NCBI GenBank assembly: GCA_021613535.1
Contig: CP075493.1
Location: forward strand, 8,122,001-8,186,000
DNA: 64,000 bases
Source: Adineta vaga
Taxonomy: Eukaryota; Rotifera
Direction of reading: 5' to 3'
Made by a program: the position numbers and the translations under genes. Below the pieces are notes generated by a model. It did no database searches. It saw only the letters and a program-made list of their open reading frames with translations, and was not told where the DNA came from. Below are positions 50,848-63,796 of the stretch, piece by piece. Position 1 is the first letter of the stretch. Each line of letters begins with the position of its first letter.

Positions 50848-53800
50848 TTATTGAGTTGAGGGTGGCGAGAGTATGGGAAGAATTGATCGAGATGTTTTTC
50901 GATTATTATTAAAAAAACCATCGATAGAGAATCGTTTTGATAATGAACCATTTGATTGAACTGATGGTGACGAGAAGATCGAAGAAGATCGACTAATTGT
51001 TGTTGTCGGTGTCGATGATTGTATGGGAGTATTTTGTCCAGATATTGGAGATGATTTGTTAGATGGAAAAATTGCACGAAGACTGGAAACAAACAAAACA
51101 ATACAAAACAACATTGAAAATTAGACAAAAAGCAATTGTTAGTAAAATAGAACGTATGTTTTTAATCTCTCACACGTCACCTATCGGTTCTTTTATTAAC
51201 AGAGAATAATCTGTAATAGCACAGCATGCATATTCACTGAGAATCATAATCAACAAGCGCATCATATGCACTCAATTCATGCAAGATGAGAAGAAAAAAA
51301 TTAATCAACATATTTATATGTGGAGAAAATTGTTGCTTGCAAGCATGCCAAAAGCTTACCAAAAACATAGAATTGTAAAGCAAGCAATAGTAGGGAAAAG
51401 TAGACAAATTTTCATACTGAAAGTAAATGGAATATAAAGAAAAAAAAGAGGGACATGTTACGTAAGCAATGGGTTAGACGATGACTATTCGAAACAACAA
51501 GAAAACATTAAACTTACAACTGACGAATTTTTGATTCATCTTGTTTTTGTTCATATAGCTTTTCTTCGGGTTCTAATGGAATAGGACCTTCGACAGCGCC
51601 ATTATTATCATCATCATTGTCTTCACTAGAAAAAAATGAGCGAAGCAAATAAATAGTGATATGAATAGAGATTGAATGTTCTTCATACTGATCTTTAAAC
51701 AATCGTAATTCTTCTTCAACTTCCATTAATTTCGTCTTTAAATCATTTCGTTCCCATAATACTTGACGTAATTCTTGTAAAGAAAATCGTGGTTGATTCG
51801 CTTCATAGGTTGAAAAATCACTTATGGGATTCTATCAAATAGAAAACGCAAAATTTTCTTTTAAATGAATGTTTACTTTACTTACTGTTGGTGAAACTGG
51901 AGTAGTCAAGTCATCTGTTACACGATCTTTCATATGCGTAATGAAATTTTCTTTTTCTTTTAATTGAACTTCTAAATCAAATTTTTCCACCATTAATCGT
52001 TGACTTTGACTAGCAGAAAATGTATTCTTTTGCCGTAATGTACAATTTAATTTACAAACACGTTCAAGTTGACCTTGAATCTACAAAGATACGCGCACAG
52101 AAAATCAGAACTTCGATCATCGCAAGACCAGAGGCGTTTTTAGAATACTTATGTACTTCAGAAATCTCTTACTAGCATTGTCTATTTACTCAACATTATG
52201 CGAATCAATAGAACGTACTTATCGACAATCAAAGATGATGCTTTCGAATACACTCGAAAAGAACTTTTTAACAAAACGAATAATATTCATGGATTTCTTT
52301 TCTTTGAAAAACTTCATTATTCTACTGATACTAAACAATTTATTCCATGAATATCTCAAAAATGGATGTACATTTGTTGTTCTAATTAAGTTATGATAAC
52401 TTACAGCTTCTACATCAAGTGTTTTTTGTGTTAAATCTTTCTCTTTTATTTTTAACATTTTCTTTAATTTCATATTTTCATCGGTTAAATTTTTAATACA
52501 TTGAAGTTCTTCCCGTGTAAGGCCTATACAAAAAATAATCATTTCATTTTAGTTTAAGAAATCAAACTTTCATACTAATGGTTTCTTTTGTATTGGCTGA
52601 TTCGATTTTCTCATTTAAATCATTTTTATGTTGAAGTTCATCACGTAATCTTCGATTTTCATCTTCTAATTTCGACACAAGTGCCATCAAGTTATCTGCC
52701 TATTGTATAATAAAACAGAGAAATTAATTTAAGAAAAGATAAAACTGTATTTCATTGAACTTACCTCTTTTCGCCATTGTTCTTCAATAACTTCAAGTTC
52801 TTGATCAAATTTATCACGTAATTCACGTGTTTCACTCTTTTCAATTTCTAATCGTTCAATACGTGTTTTCATTTCCATTAATTCATCACTTTCTTTTTCA
52901 TTTTTTGCCGCTTGAAGTTCAAGTAATTCAAGTATACGTATAACTTTTGGCACAAGATCACGAATTGTTTCCGTTCCATAAGCTATATAATAATAAGCAT
53001 ACGTAGGAGAAAAACAACAACAAAGTAATTCTAACAGAAATTACCTTCGATAATACGTTCAAAATCTTTGCCAATTAAAGCCGCTTCATCATAAACATCA
53101 AGAACAGTTAAATTAGCATATTCTTGTCGTAACGGGGAAGAACACGTCATTTTTCGTATTACATCAATTGACGTACGGGAATCATGCTGTTGAGAAGTTG
53201 TTAATGATAGTGGCGAAGTGTCAGAATTGAGATTTGTTTGTGAAACAATATCAGGTAAATGTTCAAATGAAGATGGTGAAGGCAGATCTAATTAATAGGA
53301 AAGAAAGGAAAATGAAATGAGTATCATCGAATAAATATTGAAGATAAATCAAGATTTATCTTAAGTGGCTTCTTTGAAATTACAAGTTTCATTATTGATC
53401 GTTTTATGACTTTCTTTGATCGTTTCTTGTTCAATGATCAAATCGACTGATAAGCGACATCCTAAACCTTTACTAATATTGACATACAAATTACTACATA
53501 ACTCAAACGACCGAGAAGGTGAATCAAATATATACATATATATATATATACACAATAGGGACGTGATACTCGTATTTTTTTTATCAATGTTAACCTACAA
53601 GCTAACGACTAATTCAATATTGCTACTCAATCATAAAACATTAGTGAACAACGCACTGATAGTGCAAGAGAAAGAGAGAGAAAAAAAACGAAGGACAAAT
53701 TTCCATTGTAGAATAGGCATACAGTTTACAGAGCCTGATATAATATTGTGTAAAGTGGTAACAGTATTTCATTCTTCAGTAAAAAAAACCTAGTCGAAAT

Positions 53801-53930
53801 GAAAGAACGAAAAAGAAAAATATATGGAAATGAATCATACGATTCTAACAAAGAAAATAAAATTTTTCGTTCGTTCTGTTTGACATAAAACTTGATTTGT
53901 ATTCTTACCATTCTTGGATTTTGTTGTCAT
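50848..53930 (-). CDS. RILP-like Rab effector
   Basis: Nine exons (53930-53909, 53287-53045, 52982-52765, 52699-52576, 52523-52405, 52080-51886, 51831-51689, 51625-51518, 51082-50848) sum to 468 residues. The RH1 domain (about 65-120) has VYDEAALIGKDFERIIE followed by LVPKVIRILELLE, as in RILPL1/2. A long coiled coil runs through about 105-280. The RH2 domain near 320-345 reads FSLQELRQVLWERNDLK, which binds phosphorylated Rab8/10-type GTPases in the family. The C-terminal part is Ser/Pro-rich and disordered. RILPL proteins act at the centrosome and cilium base and on lysosomes. The first intron is 621 bp and carries a TA-rich tract near 53530-53550. Confidence 0.9.
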
Positions 53931-54267
53931 TGTTCTTGACTAATAAACAAACAATGTTCGAACAAAGGAAAGATAATGAAACTCAACCATGAGTTAACTT
54001 GCTGATGATTCATTGTTTTATTAGACATCTATTGACATCTATTTGAATTGATATTAAGTTACTTTAAATTAAAACTAAATCCGAATTAGAAGACAAGTTT
54101 TTTCTTCTTAATTCGATTGTTTCATAGTTAATACAGTGACATCTTTTGAACTGTCAGTTGCTGCTTCATCATTCGACTTTCATATCGTCTTTTCTCATTC
54201 AATACAAAAGGAGAAAAGGTAACCAGCAAAATCTTGCGACATAACTTTTCATTTCCTTTAATTTCGT
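53931..54267. other. Divergent promoter region of RILPL and FAF2
   Basis: This 337-bp gap must contain both promoters. It is AT-rich; no TATA box or binding motif stands out. Confidence 0.45.
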
Positions 54268-56121
54268 ATGGACAGTGACAATCTTACAGAAGAACAGAGC
54301 AATGCTCTAGTTCGTTTTCAGGTTTAATGAACGAATTGCATCATATTGAATTATATAATCATTTCTTTTGTAGGAATTTACACGAATTGATTCATATGAG
54401 ACCAGTCGTCAATATCTTTCTATGCATGATTGGGATGTTGAACGTGCTGTTAATACTGTTTTAATGTTAAATACAGATCTTCCTACAAACAATACTCCAC
54501 CGGTGACAACTGAACAGCCAATACCACCTGTTAGATCAGTTGCAGTTCGGTATATGCCAAACTATGTATTGTATGTTAAAATGAAGAAAAATCAATTCGA
54601 AATTGTGTTCATCTAATTTTAGACGATTATTTCGTGCACCGTTATCATTTTTATACACTTTTTATTTAAAACTTCAACCATTTTTACCTTGGAGATTTGT
54701 TCGTGATGCTTTCTCATTTAGTAATTTAAAAAAAAATGACTGTACTTTTCAAATATGATTTTCTTTTGTTCTAGTTCGCTCGTTATTCTGGATTCAACCA
54801 CAACGAGATTCACTTGCTGAAATCCAAGATTATTGTACGTATTTCAATACCAAATTCGGTACAAATCATCCAACATTTTATCAAGGAAAATTATCTCAAG
54901 TAAACGATGAATTTTGTCTTACTCTGAAGTTTTTTCAAATGCAATTTTAGGCACTTCGAGATGCACAACGTGAAGTTCGTCTATTATTCATCTATATATA
55001 TGATAAAAATTCAGTATTATGCGATCGATTTTCTCAGTAAGCTCTACTGATTAGTATTCTTCGAATATATTTCTGTTCTTTTTTCTTTCAAGTGAAATTA
55101 TATGTGGAGAAGCTTTTCGATCGATATTACATAATAATCTCTTTTGGAGTACCAGTCGAGATACCCAAGAAGGAATTGCTGGTGAGTTTTTATTCTCTCG
55201 AGACGTTTCTTCATACGTTTGTCTTAACAAAATCATCATTTAGCTAGTCGTTTACTAATGGCAAATGTCTTTCCCTGTTTTTGTATTATTGCACATCATG
55301 GTTCACAACAAACAGTTCAATTCAAGCTAGGTCAATATGCAGGTAAATGAATTGTATATGTATGAAGTAATTCGGCATTGTTTTTCTTTCTATTCTATCA
55401 TGAAGATTCCAACCAATGTTTAGCAGAAATTTTCGGTGCTGTTGAAAATGCTCATCAAACCCTTGAACATATTCGGTAAATGATCATGTAATAGAAATGT
55501 ATTCATTATTAAACGTTATTTTAAATAGACAACGAAGAACGGAAAGTATCTCTAGAGATCGACTTCTAGAAGAACAAAATGCAGCGTATTTAGATTCCGT
55601 TCGAATTGATAAAGAAAAAGTTCGTAAAAAACATTTCTCTTTTTATTTCGTTATTTAATCTCTCCTAATTAATCAAGGCTGAACAACGTGAACGAGAAGA
55701 AAGTGAACGACAAAGATTGGAAGAAGAAGAACAAAGAAAACTTCAAGTAATCTATTCATACTCAGAGCAAAAAAACCTATCAAACTCTTCTTTTGTTTTT
55801 AAGAAATTCGCTGACTTTCGTGATCAATTAAAGCAAACACTTTCTCCAGAACCATCATCAACAGAAAATGATACTATTCAAGTATCAATACGTTTACCAA
55901 CCGGTGAATCTATTCGTCGTCGTTTTCGTCGAAATGAATCGGCCAAAAGCTTATTTGAATTTGCATGGACAAATTCCAACGTACCCAATCAATTTGAACT
56001 ACTATGGGGTTATCCTCGTAAACGCTATCAGTACGAACAGATCAGTAATGAAACTATAGGTGATCTCATGGAGAGAAATACTGAAACCTGTTTTCTCGAA
56101 CAGATTGATGAAGATAAATAA
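54268..56121 (+). CDS. FAF2/UBXD8-type UBX protein
   Basis: Eleven exons (54268-54321, 54374-54549, 54623-54720, 54775-54899, 54951-55036, 55093-55181, 55244-55342, 55406-55475, 55529-55619, 55678-55746, 55804-56121) sum to 424 residues; human FAF2 has 445. An N-terminal UBA domain (LTEEQSNALVRFQEFT ... HDWDVERAVN) is followed by a hydrophobic hairpin near 80-110 (FLYTFYLKLQPFLPW) for ER and lipid-droplet insertion, a UAS thioredoxin-like domain, a charged coiled coil (about 275-315) and a C-terminal UBX domain beginning IQVSIRLPTGESIRRRF. The family recruits p97/VCP for ER-associated degradation and controls lipid droplets. The exon ending 55619 uses a weak GTTCG donor. Confidence 0.92.
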
Positions 56122-57866
56122 TTTGTTTTTGTTTTTTTTTAAATATAAAAAGAAAAAAAGTATCAATTAATTCAGATATGAAACAAAAATTTTGAATAAA
56201 ACGTTCACGAAACTCATCAGTATAGTATAAAAATCTACAGCACCATGTCAGATCAATCAAGAATAACATACTGTATTCTAGGTAAGCTCAACGACTAGTA
56301 GACAAGACTTAGAGAAAAAAAAATTCCAGCTTCTAGTGTCATCTGTGATTTAGGATAAACCAACCAATTCGGAAAACAGCTGTAGTGATTTGTTTATTAT
56401 TATGGGAAACAGAATGAATGCGAGCGAGGAAAAAGAAAAGAAAACAATATAGAATAGAACATCTCGTTCTCGTAATATGTTTAGTGTATCTTTTTTGATT
56501 ATCTCAGATACTTCTTAAAAAGATAAATACGAATGAAAATCTTTCTGATTGATTCTGTTGACAATCTCTTATCTCTCCTCTATATATGTATATATAAATA
56601 TTAACTGCATCCGTTTTTTTTTCAAGTTTGTTTATTTAGATTTGTAGTTCTTTTTCATGTAAACATTCGCATCGACACTTCGCTTACTGATGTGCAATCA
56701 TTCTATGTCTGTCTAGTCTAATGGATTGCGTGTACAGAAGCCTTTCTTTCTTCTATCTCATCGGTGAATTGCTTGGTAGATTAGTTAGTACCATTTCCTT
56801 TTCTCTTACGAACAACATGATTTTAGTTTTGTTTATTTCTTTTTGATTAATTTTTCATAAAAAGAAAACTTCAGTTATATTTCCTTGATAATTAATCATG
56901 TTGCCCTTTTTTTCTCTCATACTGATACATACGTATCTATCTGACACAATATCTTCTGATAATCGATACTTTTCTGTCGAAAAGAGTAACTGATGATATA
57001 ACTGTCTTTGCTTGTTATCTAGATCATCAGTATTTTTCTTGTAGATCTTTTTTTGCTCTCTTAGTAATTGTTATTTGATCTAAGTTTTTTTCTTCTCTTG
57101 CCTTGAAATAATAAAGAAAAAGAAGACATGGATGTCAAGTGGCAGTCATTCAAATAGATCGGATAGATTTGAATGAATCGATATTTAATCGATCCTCCTC
57201 CCATTGTGTATGTACAAAGTTCATTTGTAAAAATAAACATAGAATACAACATTTTCAAGCGTAGACTAGAAGAAGAAAAAAAAGAAGAGACTACTTGTCA
57301 TCGTGAAGAACAATTAAATAGGAGAAGACTAATCACTTGAGTACACACATTTGTACTATTCTCTGTCTTATTATTCTATTTCTATGTGGGCACGAGTATT
57401 TCTTTCCGTTGAACACGTCGTCAATGTCGGATCGGATGAAAGAAGAAGAAAGATAAGTATAAACTATTAGAGAAAAGACACACATATATATACATCGTGT
57501 TTCTTTCTTCTTCGTTTTCTTAGTTGGTTGTCGATGAAAAAAAATTTAATTATTTATTTCCTAACGACACTAATCTCTTTTCCGTTATCTTACACCGTGA
57601 AATCTGATCTTTCTACACCGAAAAAATCGATTTAATCGTGACATTTCTTTTTCTCATTATTATATCTATTTTCAACGTTCAAACGAGAGTAATCGATAAA
57701 CTTATTACGTCTATCGGTCAATGTTTGCACAATTGTCGATGAACCTTGTAATGAACAGAAGTGTCATTTCTCTCCGCCTATGCCTCTTCTATATCCATTC
57801 TTGTTTCATTAATTAATAAAGCACTGTCGTTCTATTTCAGATGCAAAATTTCTGAATGATCTAATC
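56122..57866. other. Intergenic region
   Basis: About 1.7 kb, AT-rich with pyrimidine tracts. A TTTCAG acceptor at 57840, 26 bases before the next start codon, suggests that the following gene has a non-coding first exon here. No gene is recognised. Confidence 0.5.
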
Positions 57867-60612
57867 ATGGGAAATAATTCATCAATATCATCCAAAAAGA
57901 AATCATCTCGAAAGAAACCAAATTCTTTTTGTTGTCCATGTTTATTAACAAAATTTCCCTCCTCATCATCATCATTATCGAGTGATGAAAACTATTTTCC
58001 AACATTTGATCGTATAAAATCAAATGAAAAAACGTCGCATTCGCCTCCACTTCTTATTAATCCAATTCCATCAACTTCCATCAACACTCAAGATGAAATT
58101 GATAAAAATCTATCATCAACTAAAAATCGTCGGTCTGTCTCTTTACATAATGTTATTTCGACTTTACCAGACAATTTCAATGAAAATCAAGGAGACAAAC
58201 AACTACAATCAAGACCTCCATTACCTCCAGGAAAATCTCGAACTGTTTCAAAATTACCTTCAACAGGTCGTTCATTTCGTGGTACACTTGCTGAAACTAA
58301 ACGATCTTATTATTCTCAATCCATTGAACATGCTAAATTATCCATTGAAGATCTCGAAAAATCTCTTCATGGTGCATCAAGTATTGATCAATGGATCGAT
58401 TCTTTACGTATACTTGGTACACCATCATTAAATCGAAATAAAGCAACACGAACAGTAGTTTCAACAAATAATAATAAAAAAATCAAACGAAGTTTAACCA
58501 TAGGTGATGAATATGATGATGAAAATATCCTCAATGGTTCATATAGACAAGTAAATAAAATTTGTTTGTTTGGAAAAAGAAAACTTCTTTATCTTTATTT
58601 AGGAAAATGAAATATCTGTTAGAAAGGAACCGATGCCTTCCAAACCGGATTTTCCTCATGTTTTAACATTGAAAATTAATCGTGATTTTTTCAATCTAGC
58701 AAAATCGATTGAATTGAATATTTATCTCAGAGATTTTCTTATTCGAATTACAAATTCAAAAACCAAACAAACATTTAAAAATCATTTTTCGTTAGCAAAT
58801 ATTATCTATCCATTTGCTGGTGTTGATCAAACTTTAGCAGATGATCTTAATCTCTTTCTTATCACGCCATTCGAATCTATCTTACCTAATTTATCATCAA
58901 ATACACACAGTCTTTATAAAACTTGTGAACAAATTCGTTCCAAATGTTATTTTATTCCAATAACAGATTATAAAATTGAAATTGATGATGATGAATATCG
59001 AAAAAAACGTATTGAACTTGATCGAACACATGTTGTTATAACACTAGAAAATAAAACCAAAGAACAAGATGATTCGACAACAACAACATCATCATCATCG
59101 AAAAAAGCACCTATTGAACAAGATTCACCGTATATATTTACATCGAATAATTCATTTCAAACAGGATTTATACGTATTGAACGAGAGAAAATTCCTAAAC
59201 ATTTATTATCATTTATTTTTCATTCATCTGAAGATAATCTTTATTATTTATCATCAAATTTAATTCAACAATGGTTTAATACATTGATTTTAGTCAATCA
59301 AACATGTGCCATTTCAAAACGATTTCTAACTGGAGATGGAAGTCATATAACATGTTTAATTAAACAACAAATCAATCATAAGAAGTAAATATTTCATATT
59401 AAATTTTATATTTCTAACATTTTATTTTAGTTCATTAACTTCGGATAATAATTTTACATTTGCTGCATTACGTTTACCACCATGTCTATCATTAAGTGAT
59501 TCCTTACAGAGCAATCTTGAAGATGAAGATAAACCACATGTGATCGATGCATTTTCTTCGACATTTTTATCTGATAATAAGAAAACATCAGCTGATACAA
59601 TTCATATCGATTATGAACAATATTCATTTGCCTTTTTTCTTCAACGTTGGCCAAAATCTTTACTCGAAAATTACTATACTCAAACGAAACGTAATTCTCA
59701 ACGTAAATGGCCATCAAAATATCATCTGAATATAATTATTAAAAAACCACTTCTATTGATACCAAATGAAAGTCCTCATCAATGGGAAATAAATTTTGAT
59801 CCAATCGAACAAAGTCTATTCGAATTAATGAATGAATCAACCATCTGTTTTTATGCTTTATGTCAACAATTACTTTGTCAAACAATTGAACAGCGTACAT
59901 GTATAAAACATTGCTTTTTAAATTATTGTGAAAAATATGGTTTACCTTTTTCGACGTAAGTTATATAGAGATTCTTTTCTGTGATCACAAAAGCCATTTT
60001 GCTCTTTCTAGTAATCGTGAACATACAACTGATAATATATATGAACTGATGTTACACTTTTCAAAAGATATTCATTCACAATTAACAAGTCAATATATTC
60101 CAAATTATTTTAATCATGAAATCAATCTCTATGAAAGTAGTGAAGAATACAATCAATGGTTTGATTATATCAATAGATGTATAAATGATCGTATATATAT
60201 ACCATCTTCTTCGTCCTCAATAACCACTATATCAAATCGTTCAGTTATTGTCGAATTTTTATTTCATTTTATTGATCAACTTTATCAAACATTTCATATA
60301 AAACGATCACAATTTCATTTAAATGAAAATGTTCTTTTGGATTTACATAAACAATTATGTGAAAAACTTTCGAATGATACCAATAATAATAGTACATCAT
60401 TGCAAAAATTTATCAATCATTTGCTAAATAATCAAACATTACTCGAACAAATTCAAATGAATTTAACATATGATTTTGAAACGAATGCCGAATTAGTACA
60501 TACATGTTTAAATCAAGTACGAAAAGCAGATTCATCATTGATATTTCATTATACATGGACTATTTATATACAATATTTACATACCTATTACAATGTTCTA
60601 TGGAATATTTAA
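57867..60612 (+). CDS. Large probable N-myristoylated protein of unknown function
   Basis: Four exons (57867-58550, 58603-59384, 59431-59955, 60012-60612) sum to 863 residues. It starts MGNNSSISSKKKSS, a good N-myristoylation context followed by a basic patch, then FCCPCL, likely palmitoylated; together they suggest membrane attachment. Residues about 25-230 are Ser-rich and disordered, with RPPLPPGKSR as a possible SH3 ligand. From about 240 onward the protein is folded-looking, with many aromatic and Leu residues but no repeat. The WEINFDPIEQSLFELM to CFLNYCEKYG stretch (about 590-640) faintly recalls the Mab-21/ITPRIP nucleotidyltransferase-like C-terminus, but I see no catalytic motif and would not rely on it. 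Confidence 0.75.
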
Positions 60613-61373
60613 ACATAGAGAAACGAAGAACATGATCTTGTCAGATAGCAGTCTTTTTTTTATACGATTCTCCCCCGGTGATCATTGAAATCTCTGCCTT
60701 TTTTTGTTTGTGTCTATGCTTTATCACGTCTGTCTATTTACTCGTGTTTTTTGTGTTTTATTTTATTCGCGTGTAAATTCAAGAAAACGCATGAGAATGT
60801 CGAACTGGCTCTATGAATAGATAGATTTCTTTCTTTTCTTCTTCTTCTTCTTCTTCTTCTTCTTGTTTTTCGTTGTTTCTTGATCTTACATACTTATCTG
60901 TTCAACTTTGAACAATGATAAATAAATAAGAAGGATTTGAATTTTATTTGTAGACATTTTGAAAAAAGTTGTGTAAGAGTCAACAATATGATCTTTTCGA
61001 TCAGATGAATAATGACAATATAATGTTTAGGAAATCTTTCGAATCCACTAGACAAGAATTTATTATTGGAATTGATCTACGATGATGTATAAACAAATTG
61101 TATATCACGAAATGCTTTGCATTGTGGGAACAAATAGATAGGCCATCGTTTTTCGATCGCAATAATAGGAAAAAAACGAAATGAAACACAGTAGGAAAAC
61201 GAAATAGAAAAAAAAAACGAAAATGATTTTAAAAAAAAACGAAAAGAGTTTGAAAAATGAAAGAAAGACATTGGAGTGAGATGAAATAATTAAATAGAAA
61301 AAAAAGCAAACAATTCGTTTTTGATCATTTTTTAAATGATACGTGTTCAATTTCTTGCTTTTCTTTACTCCAA
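60613..61373. other. Convergent intergenic region
   Basis: Contains a CTT microsatellite at about 60839-60864 and A-rich homopolymer runs near 61210-61300. These lie downstream of both flanking genes and are probably 3' UTR sequence. Confidence 0.5.
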
Positions 61374-63005
61374 TTAACCATTAACACCATACTGAGGCAT
61401 TTGTTGATATTGTACATTTTGTACGAAACCATTACCTTGTTGTCCTTGTTGTTCAAAACCTTGTTGTTGGTCTACAAAAACAAAATATAAAAGAAAGATT
61501 GAGACAACGATTCAATCGAATGTTTTAAATAACATACCAGCATATTGTTGTCCTTCAACAGTGCTACCATTCGAATATGCACTTTGTTGATAAATATATC
61601 CACCTTGATCACCAGCAACTTGACCAGCACCATTTCCAGGTCCACCATATGTTGCATATTGAACATTTTCTTGAAGAAAACTAGCTTGATTAGCACCCGA
61701 TAATGAACCGTTTGATGCACTAGAAAGAAGACCTGGTTCACCAACATTTTCAAAGCCACCGATTGGACCAGCAGCACCAGCTAACAAGGCTGGATCAATT
61801 TGATCAGGATTAGCACCAGCTGTCTAAAAACAATTAAAGGAAAAAGTTTTTTAGTTTTATTATCATTGAAATCAATTGAAATTCTTCTTCATACATATTC
61901 AGGACCAAGATTAGGTGTTGGTAAACCTTTAACAAAATCTGGTAAACCTTGTGTAGTTCGTAATTGTGGTCCATATTGTTGTACATAAGTATTTGGATCA
62001 GCTTTGATAATACCCAAATTACGAAATTCCTTGACGACACGAGCTTGTGTACCTTCCCATTGAATAATAAGATTTTTTTGAGGTGCTGGTGGTTGAACAG
62101 GTGGTGCTTTTTGATAGATGACACGTCGTTTTTGTTGTTTGTAAGGAAGCCAACGTTCAACAATAATACTGAACAGAAAGAAAGAAAAGAAAGTAAAATA
62201 TAATATAGAAAGAAAATAACATTAATAACAAACCTTTGAGGTTTAGGTGGTAATGGTGGCATACGTTCAATGATGACACGTCGTGGGGGTGGTGGGGGTG
62301 GTGGTAATGGCTTGGTAATTAATTTAGGTGCAAGTTGAGCTGGTGGTTGAGGTGGTCGTTCTCGAATAATGAGTGGAGGTGGTGTAGCTGGTCGAGGTGG
62401 TCGTTGACGAATGACAATAGGTGGAGCTGGTGGTAATGCAGGATTACGAACCTTAAAAGAAAAGATAGAGAAAATTTTTATTTCTCAAAATTTTACTAGA
62501 ATCAAACCTCTTTGATAATCAAAGGACCAGGTGGTGGTGGTGTTGGCGGACGTAGATATCGTACGGCAACTTCTTGTTTATAGGTAACAGCATCATTCGC
62601 ATGTTTACGAATAATTTGTGGATTAGGATCAAAATTGATTTTATAACCATTTTGACCTTGTTGTTGAGCAAGTTGACCAGCAGCACCGGCATATTGTTGA
62701 ACAATACCAGCATTACTTTGTTCAGCAAAACTACCACTACTGACTTGTTGTTCATTAGCAAGTTCAGCTCCACTACGTGTATATTGTGCATAGTTTACTT
62801 CTTGACCCTGATGAATAGCTCCTTGTTGATCACCATTTTCTTGAACTACTTGTTGTTGTTCAACACCATTTGCTGAACTATAATACTGATGTCCACCTGG
62901 ACTTGGTGCTTGTGTTTGATAAGCATATTGATGTTGAACATATTGTTGATCTGGATTTCCAGGTGATGTCGATTGTGGATAGGATGCAGTCACACTATCA
63001 GCCAT
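61374..63005 (-). CDS. Pro/Gln-rich protein with repeated I-I-x-R-x-P-P motifs
   Basis: Five exons (63005-62508, 62451-62234, 62168-61895, 61823-61538, 61471-61374) sum to 457 residues. The N-terminal third is Gln/Tyr/Ser/Gly-rich and likely disordered. Residues about 150-270 carry a basic-proline array: RYLRPPTPPP, LIIKEV, IVIRQRPPRP, LIIRERPPQPP, VIIERMPPLPP, then IIVERWLPY and RRVIYQKAP. A compact segment follows (LIIQWEGTQARVVKEFRNLGI ... ADPNTYVQQYG). The C-terminus is again Gly/Gln-rich. There is no signal peptide or membrane helix, so it is probably cytosolic. The alternation of beta-branched hydrophobic, charged and proline motifs recalls cytoskeletal or membrane-skeleton repeat proteins in style only; no family is recognised. 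Confidence 0.8.
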
Positions 63006-63796
63006 AGTTCAAATGTTTGCTCGTCTTCTTTTTATTTTAGTTGTTGATCAAATTAACCCGAGTATATGTGTATATTGATATGCCTCTGTATCACACGTTC
63101 AACAATGAGAAGAGAGAGATATAAGGATGGTCACCGAGGAGAAAAAAAAGAAAAAAGAAGACTCTTTATTTCGTTGTATTTCGTGTGATTAGTGATGCGC
63201 AACATAATTTCCATCGGTCACGATCACTACATAGACTTTTTCTTTTATTCTCTTACTGTATTTCACGCGTTCGTCTTGCTTGACTTACTTTTACAATGAG
63301 TAGGCGAGTGAATGTGTATGTCCACATTTCTTATTGAACATGCTCATTTCACCATTCATCGATCGATCATTTAGACACTAATCGCCCATCCGTAAACTCT
63401 CTTTTGCCATTGGTGGTGACATGAAAAGGACATGATATATATAAATATATACATTGATGTATATAGAAAAAGTATCTTTTCGCTTTCTTTTCTTTTCGAT
63501 ATACGCCCAATATATTTTTCTTATTGCTCATTGATAGAAATAAATAGTCATTCTTATTAGATATTTTAGTGAATTTGATTTGTTGTTCTTGTCATATTTA
63601 TCATAATACAATAGGAAAGAAAACGAAGAATAGATATCTGTGTGTGTATATCAACGAACATTCCAATATGTATATATATAAGAGATAGATTCGATTGAAT
63701 TTTCAGTCATTTTTTTATTGGAAAATTTTCTCGCCTTTTCTCTTTCGTTTTGTTCAACATAATGATCATATGATGTATGTAATTTTTAAATGATAT
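63006..63796. other. Intergenic region
   Basis: Upstream of the Pro/Gln-rich gene (-) and downstream of the partial gene at the window edge. AT-rich, with TA-rich runs near 63437-63470 and 63667-63682. No gene is recognised. Confidence 0.5.
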
